DNA of 47,547 nt from an uncultured Collinsella sp. (lineage in GTDB: Bacteria > Actinomycetota > Coriobacteriia > Coriobacteriales > Coriobacteriaceae): NCBI GenBank assembly GCA_958453935.1, contig CAUDZT010000006.1:1-47547 (forward strand). The letters run 5' to 3'. Below, piece by piece: positions 23,492 to 31,567 of this stretch. The first letter of the stretch is position 1. Every line of letters begins with the position of its first letter. The translations under genes and the position numbers were made by a program. The notes beneath the pieces were generated by a model. It saw nothing but the letters and a program-made list of their open reading frames with translations. It searched no databases and had not been told where the DNA came from.

Positions 23492-25458
23492 CTGCGCGCG
23501 AGCTTGTCGAATGTCCCGTTGTCGTTGGAACGGCGGGGCACGTCGACCACGGAAAGTCAGCCCTTATCGAGGCGCTGACCGGAAAAAATCCCGACCGTCT
23601 GGAGGTCGAGCGGCGCCGCGGTATGACCACGGAGCTCGGTTTTGGCGAGCTGGTGCTGCCGAGCGGCAAGCTTGTCGGCCTGGTCGATGTACCCGGTCAT
23701 GCCCACTACCTACGCGCCATGGTGCAGGGTGCTACCGGCGTGGATGTTGCGTTGCTGGTGGTTTCTGCCGTTGAGGGCGTGATGCCGCAGACCCGCGAGC
23801 ATGTTCGCGTACTGGAGCTGTTGGGTGTGACGCACATGGTCGTTGCGCTTACGATGCGCGATCTGGCCGATGACGAGACGGCGGAGCTCGCCGAGCTCGA
23901 CTTGATGGATTTCCTCGGCGATACCGTCTTTGCCAATGCGCCCGTGGTGCCCGTTTCCTCTCGCACGGGTGCGGGTATCGAGGACGTTCGCCTTGCCCTC
24001 GATACCGCTATCGACTCTTTCCTGGCCGATGCCGCATCCCGCCCGGTGCGCCCCTGTCTGGCCCCGCGCCTGCCCATCGACCGCTGCTTCACCATCAAGG
24101 GATCCGGGACGGTCGTCACGGGCACGCTTCACGATGCCCCCGTGGCGGTGGGCGATGAGCTCGTTTCGAGTCCCGCGGGCGTGCGCTGCCGCGTTCGCGC
24201 GATTCAGGTGCATGGCGATACTCCTCGGGCGTTGCCCGGACAGCGCGTGGCGCTCAACATCGTGGGCGACGGCGCGGGCGACCTTCCGCGCGGCGAGGTC
24301 CTCTGCGGGTCTGGTGCCGAGGGCTCGACGCTCAGGCTTATCGCGCGCTTCACCTATCTGGGGCGCGAGGGCGCCAAGCCCGTGCCCTTCGAGTCCGGCA
24401 CGCGCGTCCACGTGATGGTGGGCACGGCAGAGGTCCTCGGCCGTATCATGCTCATGGAGGGCGCGGGGCCGATTGCCCCGGGCGAGACGCGTACCGTGCA
24501 AATCCGCCTGAAGGAGCGCCTTCCCGTGCGCTCGGGCGACGGTCTCATCGTGCTTGCGTTCTCCCCGGTGGTACTTATCGGCGGCGGTTGCGTTCTTCTT
24601 TCGCGGTGCCGCCGCTCGCGCGACCTCTCCGCGGAAGAGGTCTCGCTGCTCAGGGCTCTGGATGCCGGCGACCGCGCCGCCGCCATTGCCGCATGGCTGG
24701 GGCTGCAGCGCCTGCCCGTGCCGGCGGCCGTTGCCGCCCGTGCGCTCGACCTTTCCGGTGTCGAAGTCGCGAGGCTCCTGCACGCCGCGGTGGCGTCGGG
24801 CGATGCGGTCGCCCTCCATCCGGAGCGCTCGACTGAGGAGCTCTATGCCGCCCCCGCTGTGCTCGATGCCGCCCTTGCCGCCCTCGCCGACACGCTTGTC
24901 GCCATGCATAAGGCCGCGCCCAAGCAAACGGGCTTCACCCCGGGCGAGGTTGCGCATGTCGCCTGGCCGAAAGCGGGCGAAGACGTCGCGTCTGCGCTCA
25001 TCCTCGAGGGCTGTGCGCGCGGCATCTGCGCCCAGGAGGGGTCTGAGGTCTACGACCCACATTCCGCCGCTGCGGCGATACGTGTGGTGCGCGAGGCAGG
25101 CCGGCGCATCGCGGCCCTGCTGGACGAGGCGGGCCTCGATGCACCGACGCTTCCCGAGGTGGGGCAGCAGTTGCAACTCGATCGCGACACCATGACGCGT
25201 GCCCTGCGCGAGCTTTCGCTCAACCGCTCGATCGTTAAGGTCGAGCGCGACGTTGCCTTGTCCGCCGCCGCCGAGGCTCAGGCGCGCGAGGTCGTTGCGG
25301 CGGCTATCGAGGCTGCCGGCGGCGCTGTCACCACGAGTGTGCTGCGCGAGGCCCTGGGCGTGTCGCGCAAGCGAGCCATTAGCATCTTGGAGCACCTGGA
25401 TGCGGTGCGTTTTACGACGCTCGACAAAGGAGCCGGCGGCCTAAGATCGCTTCGTTAG
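23488..25458 (+). CDS. selB: Selenocysteine-specific elongation factor SelB
   Basis: This 656-residue translational GTPase brings Sec-tRNA(Sec) to UGA codons and binds the SECIS hairpin. The G domain has GTAGHVDHGKSALIEAL (G1), RRGMTTELGFG (switch I) and DVPGHAHYLRAM (G3). Two beta-barrel domains follow, with DRCFTIKGSGTVVTGTL typical of SelB domain II. The C-terminal about 280 residues form winged-helix repeats for SECIS binding. The G4 position, normally [NT]KxD, reads TMRD (residues 122-125), so the usual lysine is Met123. It overlaps selA by 4 nt and is followed by the tRNA-Sec gene. Confidence 0.95.
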   Translation: MTARELVECPVVVGTAGHVDHGKSALIEALTGKNPDRLEVERRRGMTTELGFGELVLPSGKLVGLVDVPGHAHYLRAMVQGATGVDVALLVVSAVEGVMPQTREHVRVLELLGVTHMVVALTMRDLADDETAELAELDLMDFLGDTVFANAPVVPVSSRTGAGIEDVRLALDTAIDSFLADAASRPVRPCLAPRLPIDRCFTIKGSGTVVTGTLHDAPVAVGDELVSSPAGVRCRVRAIQVHGDTPRALPGQRVALNIVGDGAGDLPRGEVLCGSGAEGSTLRLIARFTYLGREGAKPVPFESGTRVHVMVGTAEVLGRIMLMEGAGPIAPGETRTVQIRLKERLPVRSGDGLIVLAFSPVVLIGGGCVLLSRCRRSRDLSAEEVSLLRALDAGDRAAAIAAWLGLQRLPVPAAVAARALDLSGVEVARLLHAAVASGDAVALHPERSTEELYAAPAVLDAALAALADTLVAMHKAAPKQTGFTPGEVAHVAWPKAGEDVASALILEGCARGICAQEGSEVYDPHSAAAAIRVVREAGRRIAALLDEAGLDAPTLPEVGQQLQLDRDTMTRALRELSLNRSIVKVERDVALSAAAEAQAREVVAAAIEAAGGAVTTSVLREALGVSRKRAISILEHLDAVRFTTLDKGAGGLRSLR

Positions 25459-25497
25459 GGGCTGCCGTATCGCTGTTCGCCACGACGCCCTGCTAGT

Positions 25498-25507
25498 TTG
25501 GTAAAAT
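25498..25507 (+). promoter_or_regulatory. Candidate extended -10 promoter for tRNA-Sec
   Basis: TTGGTAAAAT contains the extended -10 form TGG-TAAAAT and ends 12 nt before the tRNA-Sec gene. No good -35 hexamer is seen at the standard spacing. Confidence 0.45.
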
Positions 25508-25519
25508 ACCGCCACGTTT

Positions 25520-25616
25520 GGGAGCGGATGGGCTCCGGTGGGCCCCGCGGTCCTCAAAACCGTTGTGAGGCGTGCAAAACGTCTTGGATGTGTTCGATTC
25601 ACATACGTTCCCGCCA
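25520..25616 (+). tRNA. selC: Selenocysteine tRNA (anticodon TCA)
   Basis: 97 nt, the length expected of tRNA-Sec. The 5' strand GGGAGCGG pairs with the 3' strand ending ACGTTCCC, then discriminator G and encoded CCA (25614-25616). The anticodon stem CGGT/ACCG closes the loop CCTCAAA with TCA at 25554-25556. A long extra arm pairs GAGGCGT with ACGTCTT, and the T arm is ATGTG-TTCGATT-CACAT. It lies 61 nt after selB, completing a selA-selB-selC cluster 5 kb from selD. Confidence 0.93.
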
Positions 25617-25629
25617 ACGCATCTCGCCA

Positions 25630-25668
25630 AAACCACCACATTGGGGACAGGCACCTTTGTGGTGGTTT
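25630..25668. repeat. GGGAC-core palindrome (REP-like copy 6)
   Basis: Arms AAACCACCACA (25630-25640) and TGTGGTGGTTT (25658-25668) flank the core TTGGGGACAGGCACCTT. It lies 13 nt after tRNA-Sec and may help end its transcript. The rest of 25669-25879 holds only a poor promoter candidate (TATTAT 25801-25806) for gdhA. Confidence 0.75.
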
Positions 25669-25879
25669 CGAAACGTGCGGGAAACAGCTTCGAAACACGC
25701 GATTTGCTCGTCAGGCGGTCAAAAAGCTATCTACCTGCATCGTAATCAAAATGAAACATCCGCTCGTTGCCTTATTCGTAACTTTGTAGCAACAGTGCGA
25801 TATTATCCATACTCGATAAAGCTCACGGCGCATGGGGCGCCGCGAACGACACCTTTCTTTTCCATCAATTGGAGGAAGC

Positions 25880-27235
25880 ATGAGCTACACGCAGAAAGTT
25901 CTCGACGAGCTCAAGGCCCGCTATCCCGAGCAGCCTGAGTTCATCCAGGCCGCGACCGAGATCCTCGGCACCATCCAGCCGGCGCTCGACGCCCACCCCG
26001 AGTACGAGGAGGCCGCCCTACTGGAGCGCCTTGTCGAGCCCGAGCGCATCGTCATGTTCCGTGTTCCCTGGGTCGACGACCAGGGCAAGGTCCAGGTCAA
26101 CCGCGGTTACCGCGTCGAGTTCAACTCTGCCATTGGACCCTACAAGGGCGGCCTGCGCTTTAACCCCACGGTCACCTTGGGCATGCTCAAGTTCCTGGGT
26201 TTGGAGCAGATCCTCAAGAACAGCCTGACCACCCTTCCCATGGGCGGCGGCAAGGGCGGCTCCGACTTTGACCCCAAGGGCAAGTCCAACAACGAGATCA
26301 TGCACTTCTGCCAGTCCTTCATGACCGAGCTCTATCGCCACATCGGCCCCAACACCGACGTCCCCGCCGGCGACCTGGGCGTTGGCGGCCGCGAGGTTGC
26401 CTACATGTTCGGTCAGTACAAGCGCCTGACCAACGAGTGGACCGGCGTTCTCACCGGCAAGGGCCTCTCTTTTGGCGGCTCGCTCGCCCGTACCGAGGCC
26501 ACCGGCTACGGCCTGGTCTACTTTGTGGACGAGTACCTCAAGAGCCGCGGCGACTCCTTCGAGGGCAAGAACGTCGTCGTCCACGGTTCCGGCAACGTCG
26601 CTATCTACGCCGTCCAGAAGGTTTCCCAGCTCGGCGGCAAGGTGCTGGCCTGCTCCGATACCCACGGCTGGGTCGAGGATCCCGACGGCATCGACTACTC
26701 CGTGCTCGAGCACGTCTACAACCAGAAGCGTTCCGGCCACGACAAGGGCGTCACGCTCGCCATGTACGTTGACGAGAAGCCCAACGCCGTGTGGCACGAG
26801 GGCGACGGCCGCGGCGTGTGGCAGCTGCCCTGCGACATCGCGCTGCCCTGCGCTCGCGAGAACACGCTGCTGCTCGAGGACGCCCAGGCGCTCGTCGCCA
26901 ACGGCTGCAAGGTGGTCGGCGAGGGCGCAAACATGCCCACGACCATCGAGGCCACGACCTACTTCCAGGAGAATGGCGTCGCCTTTATGCCCGGCAAAGC
27001 TGCCAACGCCGGCGGCGTGCTCGTGTCCGGCCTGGAGATGAGCCAGAACGCCGAGCACCTGTCCTGGACCTTCGAGGAGGTCGACGGCAAGCTCGAGCAG
27101 CTCATGCGCGGCATGTTCCACAACGTGGACGACACCGCCAAGGAGTATGGCCAGGAGGGTAATTTTGTCATGGGCGCCAACATCGCCGGCTTCCTGAAGG
27201 TCGCCGACGCCATGCTCGCCCAGGGCGTCTGCTAA
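25880..27235 (+). CDS. gdhA: NADP-specific glutamate dehydrogenase
   Basis: This 451-residue enzyme, the usual size of the hexameric bacterial type, interconverts 2-oxoglutarate plus ammonia and glutamate. GPYKGGLRFNPTV is the substrate-site signature, and TLPMGGGKGGSDFDPKGKS contains the catalytic lysine. The nucleotide-binding loop is VVHGSGNVAIYAV in the Rossmann domain. Strong GGAGG at 25871-25875 fixes ATG 25880. Codon use is the most biased toward C/G-ending codons in the neighbourhood, consistent with high expression. It is monocistronic with a strong terminator. Confidence 0.95.
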   Translation: MSYTQKVLDELKARYPEQPEFIQAATEILGTIQPALDAHPEYEEAALLERLVEPERIVMFRVPWVDDQGKVQVNRGYRVEFNSAIGPYKGGLRFNPTVTLGMLKFLGLEQILKNSLTTLPMGGGKGGSDFDPKGKSNNEIMHFCQSFMTELYRHIGPNTDVPAGDLGVGGREVAYMFGQYKRLTNEWTGVLTGKGLSFGGSLARTEATGYGLVYFVDEYLKSRGDSFEGKNVVVHGSGNVAIYAVQKVSQLGGKVLACSDTHGWVEDPDGIDYSVLEHVYNQKRSGHDKGVTLAMYVDEKPNAVWHEGDGRGVWQLPCDIALPCARENTLLLEDAQALVANGCKVVGEGANMPTTIEATTYFQENGVAFMPGKAANAGGVLVSGLEMSQNAEHLSWTFEEVDGKLEQLMRGMFHNVDDTAKEYGQEGNFVMGANIAGFLKVADAMLAQGVC

Positions 27236-27260
27236 ATCTTCGCTCGACATAGCATCGCAG

Positions 27261-27295
27261 AAGGCTCCCAGCCATCTTGGCTGGGAGCCTTTTTT
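27261..27295 (+). terminator. Rho-independent terminator after gdhA
   Basis: 11-bp stem GGCTCCCAGCC (27263-27273) with GGCTGGGAGCC (27279-27289), then six Ts. Confidence 0.92.
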
Positions 27296-27354
27296 GATCC
27301 GCATGGGACGGAGGAAAACGGATCATTTCCCTCGGCCCTCTGCCGATCGCCCCT

Positions 27355-27425
27355 TAAGTTGCGGTGAAATACGGACTGTTGGGCGCCCTAAGCCCGACAA
27401 ATAGTCCGTATTTCACCGCAACTTA
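27355..27425. repeat. GGGAC-family long palindrome (REP-like copy 3, CGGAC core)
   Basis: Perfect 23-nt arms (27355-27377 and 27403-27425). The outer 17 nt of the arm (TAAGTTGCGGTGAAATA) are identical to copy 2 at 2764. The core is CGGAC/GTCCG rather than GGGAC/GTCCC, a compensated change. The loop (GTTGGGC...GCCCGAC) can pair again and differs from copy 2. Confidence 0.85.
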
Positions 27426-27518
27426 TGGATGGGAGGGAGGTTTTTGTGCTGTGGAAGGTCGCGGCCCCTCGTTTGGTACACTTAAAAGTACTGGACAAGT
27501 GGAGAGATGGGGGAGAAC

Positions 27519-28421
27519 GTGCTCAAGTTCGGTACCTACGTCCGTGTTGGAAACGCGGCCGAAGCCTATGAGCTCTTACAGAAGAACCACAACAACAAGA
27601 TTGTGGGCGGTGGCATCTGGATGCGCCTGGGTTCGCGTCGCGTGGCGACGGCGATTGACCTTTCGGCCTGCGGACTGGATCAGATCGAGGAGACCGAGAC
27701 CGAGTTTCGCATCGGTGCCATGTGCACCCTGCGCCAGCTCGAGCGCCATGTCGAGCTCAACGCGCTTGTCAACCATGTCTTTGAGTTCGCCGTCCACGAT
27801 ATCGTGGGCGTGCAGCTGCGCAATACCGCCACGGTGGGTGGCAGCATCTACGGCCGCTTTGGTTTTTCGGACGTGCTCTCGGCCTTTTTGGCGCTCGACT
27901 CGTACGTTGAGCTGACGGGTGCCGGCCGCGTGCCGCTTGCCGAGTTTGTGAATATGGGCTATGTGCGCGACGTGATCGAGCACGTCGTGGTCGTTAAGCA
28001 CGACTACCGCGCGAGCTACGAGGCCGTACGCAAGGCCGCGACCGACTTCCCCTCCCTAAACGTTACCGCCGCCTGGTGGGATAACAGCTGGCATGTCACC
28101 GTGGGCGCCCGCCCGCTGCGTGCGACCCTGCTGCGGGGCGAGGCATGCGGCCTCGAGAGCGAGCAGCCTTCCGAGGACGAGCTGCGCGCCCTGGCCGCGT
28201 CCGTGCGCGCGCTGAGCTATGGCACCAACATGTGGGGCTCGGCCGAGTACCGCCGCCGCATCTCGGCCCCGCTTGCCGTCCAGGCTGTGCGCCGCGCCGC
28301 CGGCATCGAGCTTTCGGCCGCGCTTGCCCGCGAGCTCGAGACCGTTCAGGTCCCCAAATATGCCACGGACGAGTATTCCTGCCGCCGCGTGCCCGGCGTC
28401 GATTCTAGCGAGGTGCGCTAA
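27519..28421 (+). CDS. Molybdenum hydroxylase FAD-binding subunit (XdhB/CoxM-like)
   Basis: This 300-residue subunit passes electrons between the iron-sulfur clusters of the partner and an acceptor through FAD. The FAD motif is KIVGGGIWMRLGSRR, and the family segment LRNTATVGGSIYGRFGFSD follows at about residue 95. I prefer GTG 27519 (GGGGGAG 5 nt upstream, protein begins with the KFGTYVRV strand); ATG 27507 has a purine run directly against it. The stop overlaps the next start (TAATG), so the two subunits are coupled. No clear promoter was found in 27426-27518. Confidence 0.87.
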   Translation: MLKFGTYVRVGNAAEAYELLQKNHNNKIVGGGIWMRLGSRRVATAIDLSACGLDQIEETETEFRIGAMCTLRQLERHVELNALVNHVFEFAVHDIVGVQLRNTATVGGSIYGRFGFSDVLSAFLALDSYVELTGAGRVPLAEFVNMGYVRDVIEHVVVVKHDYRASYEAVRKAATDFPSLNVTAAWWDNSWHVTVGARPLRATLLRGEACGLESEQPSEDELRALAASVRALSYGTNMWGSAEYRRRISAPLAVQAVRRAAGIELSAALARELETVQVPKYATDEYSCRRVPGVDSSEVR

Positions 28422-31252
28422 TGGCTGCCAAACTCATCGATCTTTCCTTTACGCTCAACGGCCGCAAGGTCAAGGTTCAGATTGCCCCCGACACCATGCT
28501 CTTTGCGCTGCTGCGCGAGCAGGGTTGCGCGTCGGTGCGCTGCGCCTGCGAGACCACCAACTGCGGCCTGTGCACGGTGTGGCTCGACGGCGACCCGGTA
28601 CTGAGCTGCTCGGTTCCCGCCGCGCGTGTCGAGGGCCGCTCGGTTACCACGCTCGAGGGTCTCAAGGCCGAGTCCGAGGCGCTTGCCCGCGCGATGGCTG
28701 CCGAAGGTGCCGAGCAGTGCGGTTTTTGCGCCCCCGGCCTCATCATGAACGCGCTGGCACTCGCCCGCGCCGCCAAGGAGGACCCGAGCCTCGTCGCCAC
28801 GCGCGAGGAGCTCTCGCGCCAGCTCGCCGGCAACCTGTGCCGTTGCAGCGGCTACGAGAGCCAGCTGCGCGCCATCGTCCGCTTCCTCAACGAGTCTGGC
28901 GTACAGGTGGGCTTCGAGATGCCCGAGCTGCCGGTCAACGACACCAGCTGCGACGGCGTCACCTACAAGCAGATCACCCACAAGCAGCCCAAGAAGGACT
29001 CGAAGGCCCTGCTCGAGGGACGTCCCGTCTACACGGGCGACCTGGTGCCCGCCGGCGCGCTCATCGTCAAACTCAAGCGCAGCCCCTATGCCCGTGCCAA
29101 GATCCGCTCCATCGATACGTCGCGCGCCCTGAAGGTCCCCGGCGTGGTGGGCGTCTACACCTACGAGGACGTGCCCAAGCGCCGCTTTACCATCGCCGGT
29201 CAGAGCTATCCACAGCCTTCGCCCTACGACCGCCTGATTCTCGAGAACCTTGTGCGCTACCAAAACGAGGAGGTGGCGATCGTTGCCGCCGAAACCGAGG
29301 AGGCCGCCGACAAGGCGCTCAAGCTCATCAAGGTCGACTATGAGGTGCTCGAGCCCCTGCTCGACTTTACCCAGGCACTCGATAACGATATCGTGGTCCA
29401 CCCCGAGGGCGACGTGACCTTTATGTTCCCGCAGGGCGGCGACGTTCCGCGCAACCTGGTGTGCAGCGGCACGAGCGACTTTGGTGACCTTGACGAGGCC
29501 TTCGCCCAGAGCGACATCGTCTTTGAGCGCACTTACACCAGCCAGGCCACGCAGACCGCGCCCATGGAGACCTTCCGTGCCTTCGCGACGACTGACGCAT
29601 TCGGACGCATCTCGGTGACCACCTCTACGCAGGTGCCCTTCCACGTGCGCCGCATGGTCGCGCAGTCGCTCGACATTCCGCAGTCGCAGGTGCAGGTCAT
29701 TAAGCCGCGCATCGGCGGTGGCTTTGGCTCCAAGCAGACGGGCTGCTGCGAGATCTTCGTTGCGTTTGTGACGCAGCAGACCGGCCGTCCGAGCTACTGC
29801 TGCTACACCCGTGAGGAGACCATCACTGCGGGCAACTCGCGCCACCAGATGCAGATGACCGTCAAGTTGGGCGCCATGAACGACGGCACCATCACGGCCA
29901 TCGACCTGCACACGCTGTCCAACGCCGGCGCGTATGGCGAGCACGCCACCACGACGATCGGCCTCTCGGGCCACAAGAGCCTGCCGATTTACAACCATGT
30001 GAAGGCGAGCCGATTTAGCTGGGACGCCGTCTACACCAACACCAACCGCGGCGGCGCGTATCGCGGCTACGGTGCCACCCAGGGCCAGTTTGCCGTGGAG
30101 AGCGCCGTCAACGAGCTCGCCGACATGCTGCACATGGACCCCGCCGATCTGCGCCTTAAGAACATCGTGCGCGAGGGCGAGATCATGCCGCAGTACTACA
30201 ACGAGAAGCTCAACGCCTGCGCGCTCGACCGCTGCCTGCTGCGCGCGATGGACATGATCGGTTGGCGCGACAAGCCGCTGGCCGTCGACCTGGGCGACCG
30301 TGTGCGTGCTCTGGGCTGTGCGCTCACCATGCAGGGCTCGGGCATCTCCAACGTGGACATCGCCGGCATCGACATGCGCCTGGAAGAGGACGGCTTCATT
30401 ACCATCGGCACCGGCGCCACTGATAACGGCATGGGCGTCGATACGATCCTGGCGCAGATTGCCGCCGAGGAGCTGGGCGTGGAGAGCTCGCTGATCGTGG
30501 TGCGCGGCGTGGACACCGACGTGTCGCCGTTCGACGCCGGCTCGTACGCGAGCTCCGGTACCTACGTGACGGGCCTTGCCGCCAAGAACGCCGCGACCGA
30601 GCTGCGCGAGAAGATTTGCGCCAAGGCCGCTCAGATGTGGGACGTTGACGCCGCCGACGTGGTCTTCGACGGCCAGTACGTGCGCCTGTCCGACGAGCGT
30701 GCCGCTCGTGAGCAGAACCGCTACCTCACGCTGCGCGAATTTGCCAACCTATGCGTCAAGAACATCGCGGGCGGCGACGCGCTCACCTCGCATGCTTCTG
30801 CCTGCCTGCCCGTTTCGCCTCCGCCGTTTATGGCCGGCATTGCCGAGGTCGAGGTCGATAAGGCTACCGGTAAGGTGACTGTGGTGGACTACGCCGCCGC
30901 CGTTGACTGCGGCACCGTGATCAACGAGGCGCTCGCACGCGTCCAGGCCGAGGGCGGCATTGCCCAGGGTATCGGTCACGCACTTTACGAGATTGTCGAG
31001 CACGATGAACGCGGCCGTCTGCGCACCGGCAACTTTATGAGCTACAAGCTGCCCACGCGCTTGGATATCGGCAGCATTCGCGTGGCCTTTGAGCCGAGCT
31101 ACGAGCCGACGGGCCCGTTTGGCGCCAAGTCGATCGGCGAGGTCGTCATCAACACGCCGCTCGCCGCCGTGGCCTCGGCCGTGGCGCACGCCACCGGCCA
31201 TCAGGTTCGCTCACTGCCCATCACGCCCGAGAAGGCCCTGCTGGGGGAGTAG
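28421..31252 (+). CDS. Molybdenum hydroxylase, fused [2Fe-2S] and molybdopterin subunits (xanthine dehydrogenase type, possibly Se-dependent)
   Basis: This 943-residue enzyme fuses two usual subunits. Residues 1-165 hold two [2Fe-2S] domains: a ferredoxin-like one with CASVRCACETTNCGLC, then AEQCGFCAPG with LCRCSGYES. The rest is the Mo-cofactor part, with RIGGGFGSKQT, RGGAYRGYGATQGQFAVES and the C-terminal GAKSIGEVVINTP carrying the likely catalytic Glu907. Such enzymes hydroxylate purines or other heterocycles at a Mo-oxo/thio (or Mo-Se) centre. The fused layout and the flanking selenium genes fit selenium-dependent purine hydroxylases, but sequence alone cannot prove labile Se or the substrate. 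Confidence 0.87.
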   Translation: MAAKLIDLSFTLNGRKVKVQIAPDTMLFALLREQGCASVRCACETTNCGLCTVWLDGDPVLSCSVPAARVEGRSVTTLEGLKAESEALARAMAAEGAEQCGFCAPGLIMNALALARAAKEDPSLVATREELSRQLAGNLCRCSGYESQLRAIVRFLNESGVQVGFEMPELPVNDTSCDGVTYKQITHKQPKKDSKALLEGRPVYTGDLVPAGALIVKLKRSPYARAKIRSIDTSRALKVPGVVGVYTYEDVPKRRFTIAGQSYPQPSPYDRLILENLVRYQNEEVAIVAAETEEAADKALKLIKVDYEVLEPLLDFTQALDNDIVVHPEGDVTFMFPQGGDVPRNLVCSGTSDFGDLDEAFAQSDIVFERTYTSQATQTAPMETFRAFATTDAFGRISVTTSTQVPFHVRRMVAQSLDIPQSQVQVIKPRIGGGFGSKQTGCCEIFVAFVTQQTGRPSYCCYTREETITAGNSRHQMQMTVKLGAMNDGTITAIDLHTLSNAGAYGEHATTTIGLSGHKSLPIYNHVKASRFSWDAVYTNTNRGGAYRGYGATQGQFAVESAVNELADMLHMDPADLRLKNIVREGEIMPQYYNEKLNACALDRCLLRAMDMIGWRDKPLAVDLGDRVRALGCALTMQGSGISNVDIAGIDMRLEEDGFITIGTGATDNGMGVDTILAQIAAEELGVESSLIVVRGVDTDVSPFDAGSYASSGTYVTGLAAKNAATELREKICAKAAQMWDVDAADVVFDGQYVRLSDERAAREQNRYLTLREFANLCVKNIAGGDALTSHASACLPVSPPPFMAGIAEVEVDKATGKVTVVDYAAAVDCGTVINEALARVQAEGGIAQGIGHALYEIVEHDERGRLRTGNFMSYKLPTRLDIGSIRVAFEPSYEPTGPFGAKSIGEVVINTPLAAVASAVAHATGHQVRSLPITPEKALLGE

Positions 31253-31276
31253 CGGGTCGGCGAACAAGTCGTAATT

Positions 31277-31305
31277 GGCGGGGCGGGGCAACTCGCCCCG
31301 CCTTT
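31277..31305 (+). terminator. Probable terminator after the Mo hydroxylase
   Basis: GGCGGGGC (31277-31284) with GCCCCGCC (31295-31302) followed by a short TTT. Stable stem, weak T-run. Confidence 0.6.
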
Positions 31306-31364
31306 CGCACTCGTGGTGAGGTCGTGAGCTTGTAAAAGGTATGCGTGCGCTTGCCGTTCGTATC

Positions 31365-31373
31365 TGCTATCAT
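31365..31373 (+). promoter_or_regulatory. Candidate extended -10 promoter for tRNA-Leu
   Basis: TGCTATCAT (TGn plus TATCAT) lies 20 nt before tRNA-Leu. The -35 region is poor. Confidence 0.5.
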
Positions 31374-31392
31374 TCCTAGTCTGTGCGCTCAT

Positions 31393-31486
31393 GCGGGCGT
31401 GGCGGAATTGGTAGACGCGCCAGATTTAGGTTCTGGTGGGATTCCCGTGAAGGTTCGAGTCCTTTCGCCCGCACCAACGCATCTGC
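31393..31486 (+). tRNA. tRNA-Leu (anticodon TAG)
   Basis: 94 nt with encoded CCA, a class II tRNA. Acceptor GCGGGCG (31393-31399) pairs with CGCCCGC (31476-31482). The anticodon stem CCAGA/TCTGG closes TTTAGGT with TAG. The variable arm TGGGATTCCCGTGA and T arm AGGTTCGAGTCCT are normal. Confidence 0.95.
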
Positions 31487-31567
31487 GTCGGCTTCGGCCG
31501 TCGCGACTCTTTGTTGCATAAAGGTACCAGCACCTCAGATAAGCTGGGCAGTATGAGGAGGAACGTG

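Noticed and set aside
27507..27518. ATG start for the FAD subunit at 27507
   Set aside because: The purine run abuts the ATG, leaving no spacing, whereas GTG 27519 has a proper ribosome binding site.
28418..30133. Open frame of 571 codons on the minus strand
   Set aside because: Antisense to the molybdenum hydroxylase large subunit, which has intact Fe-S and Mo-cofactor motifs.
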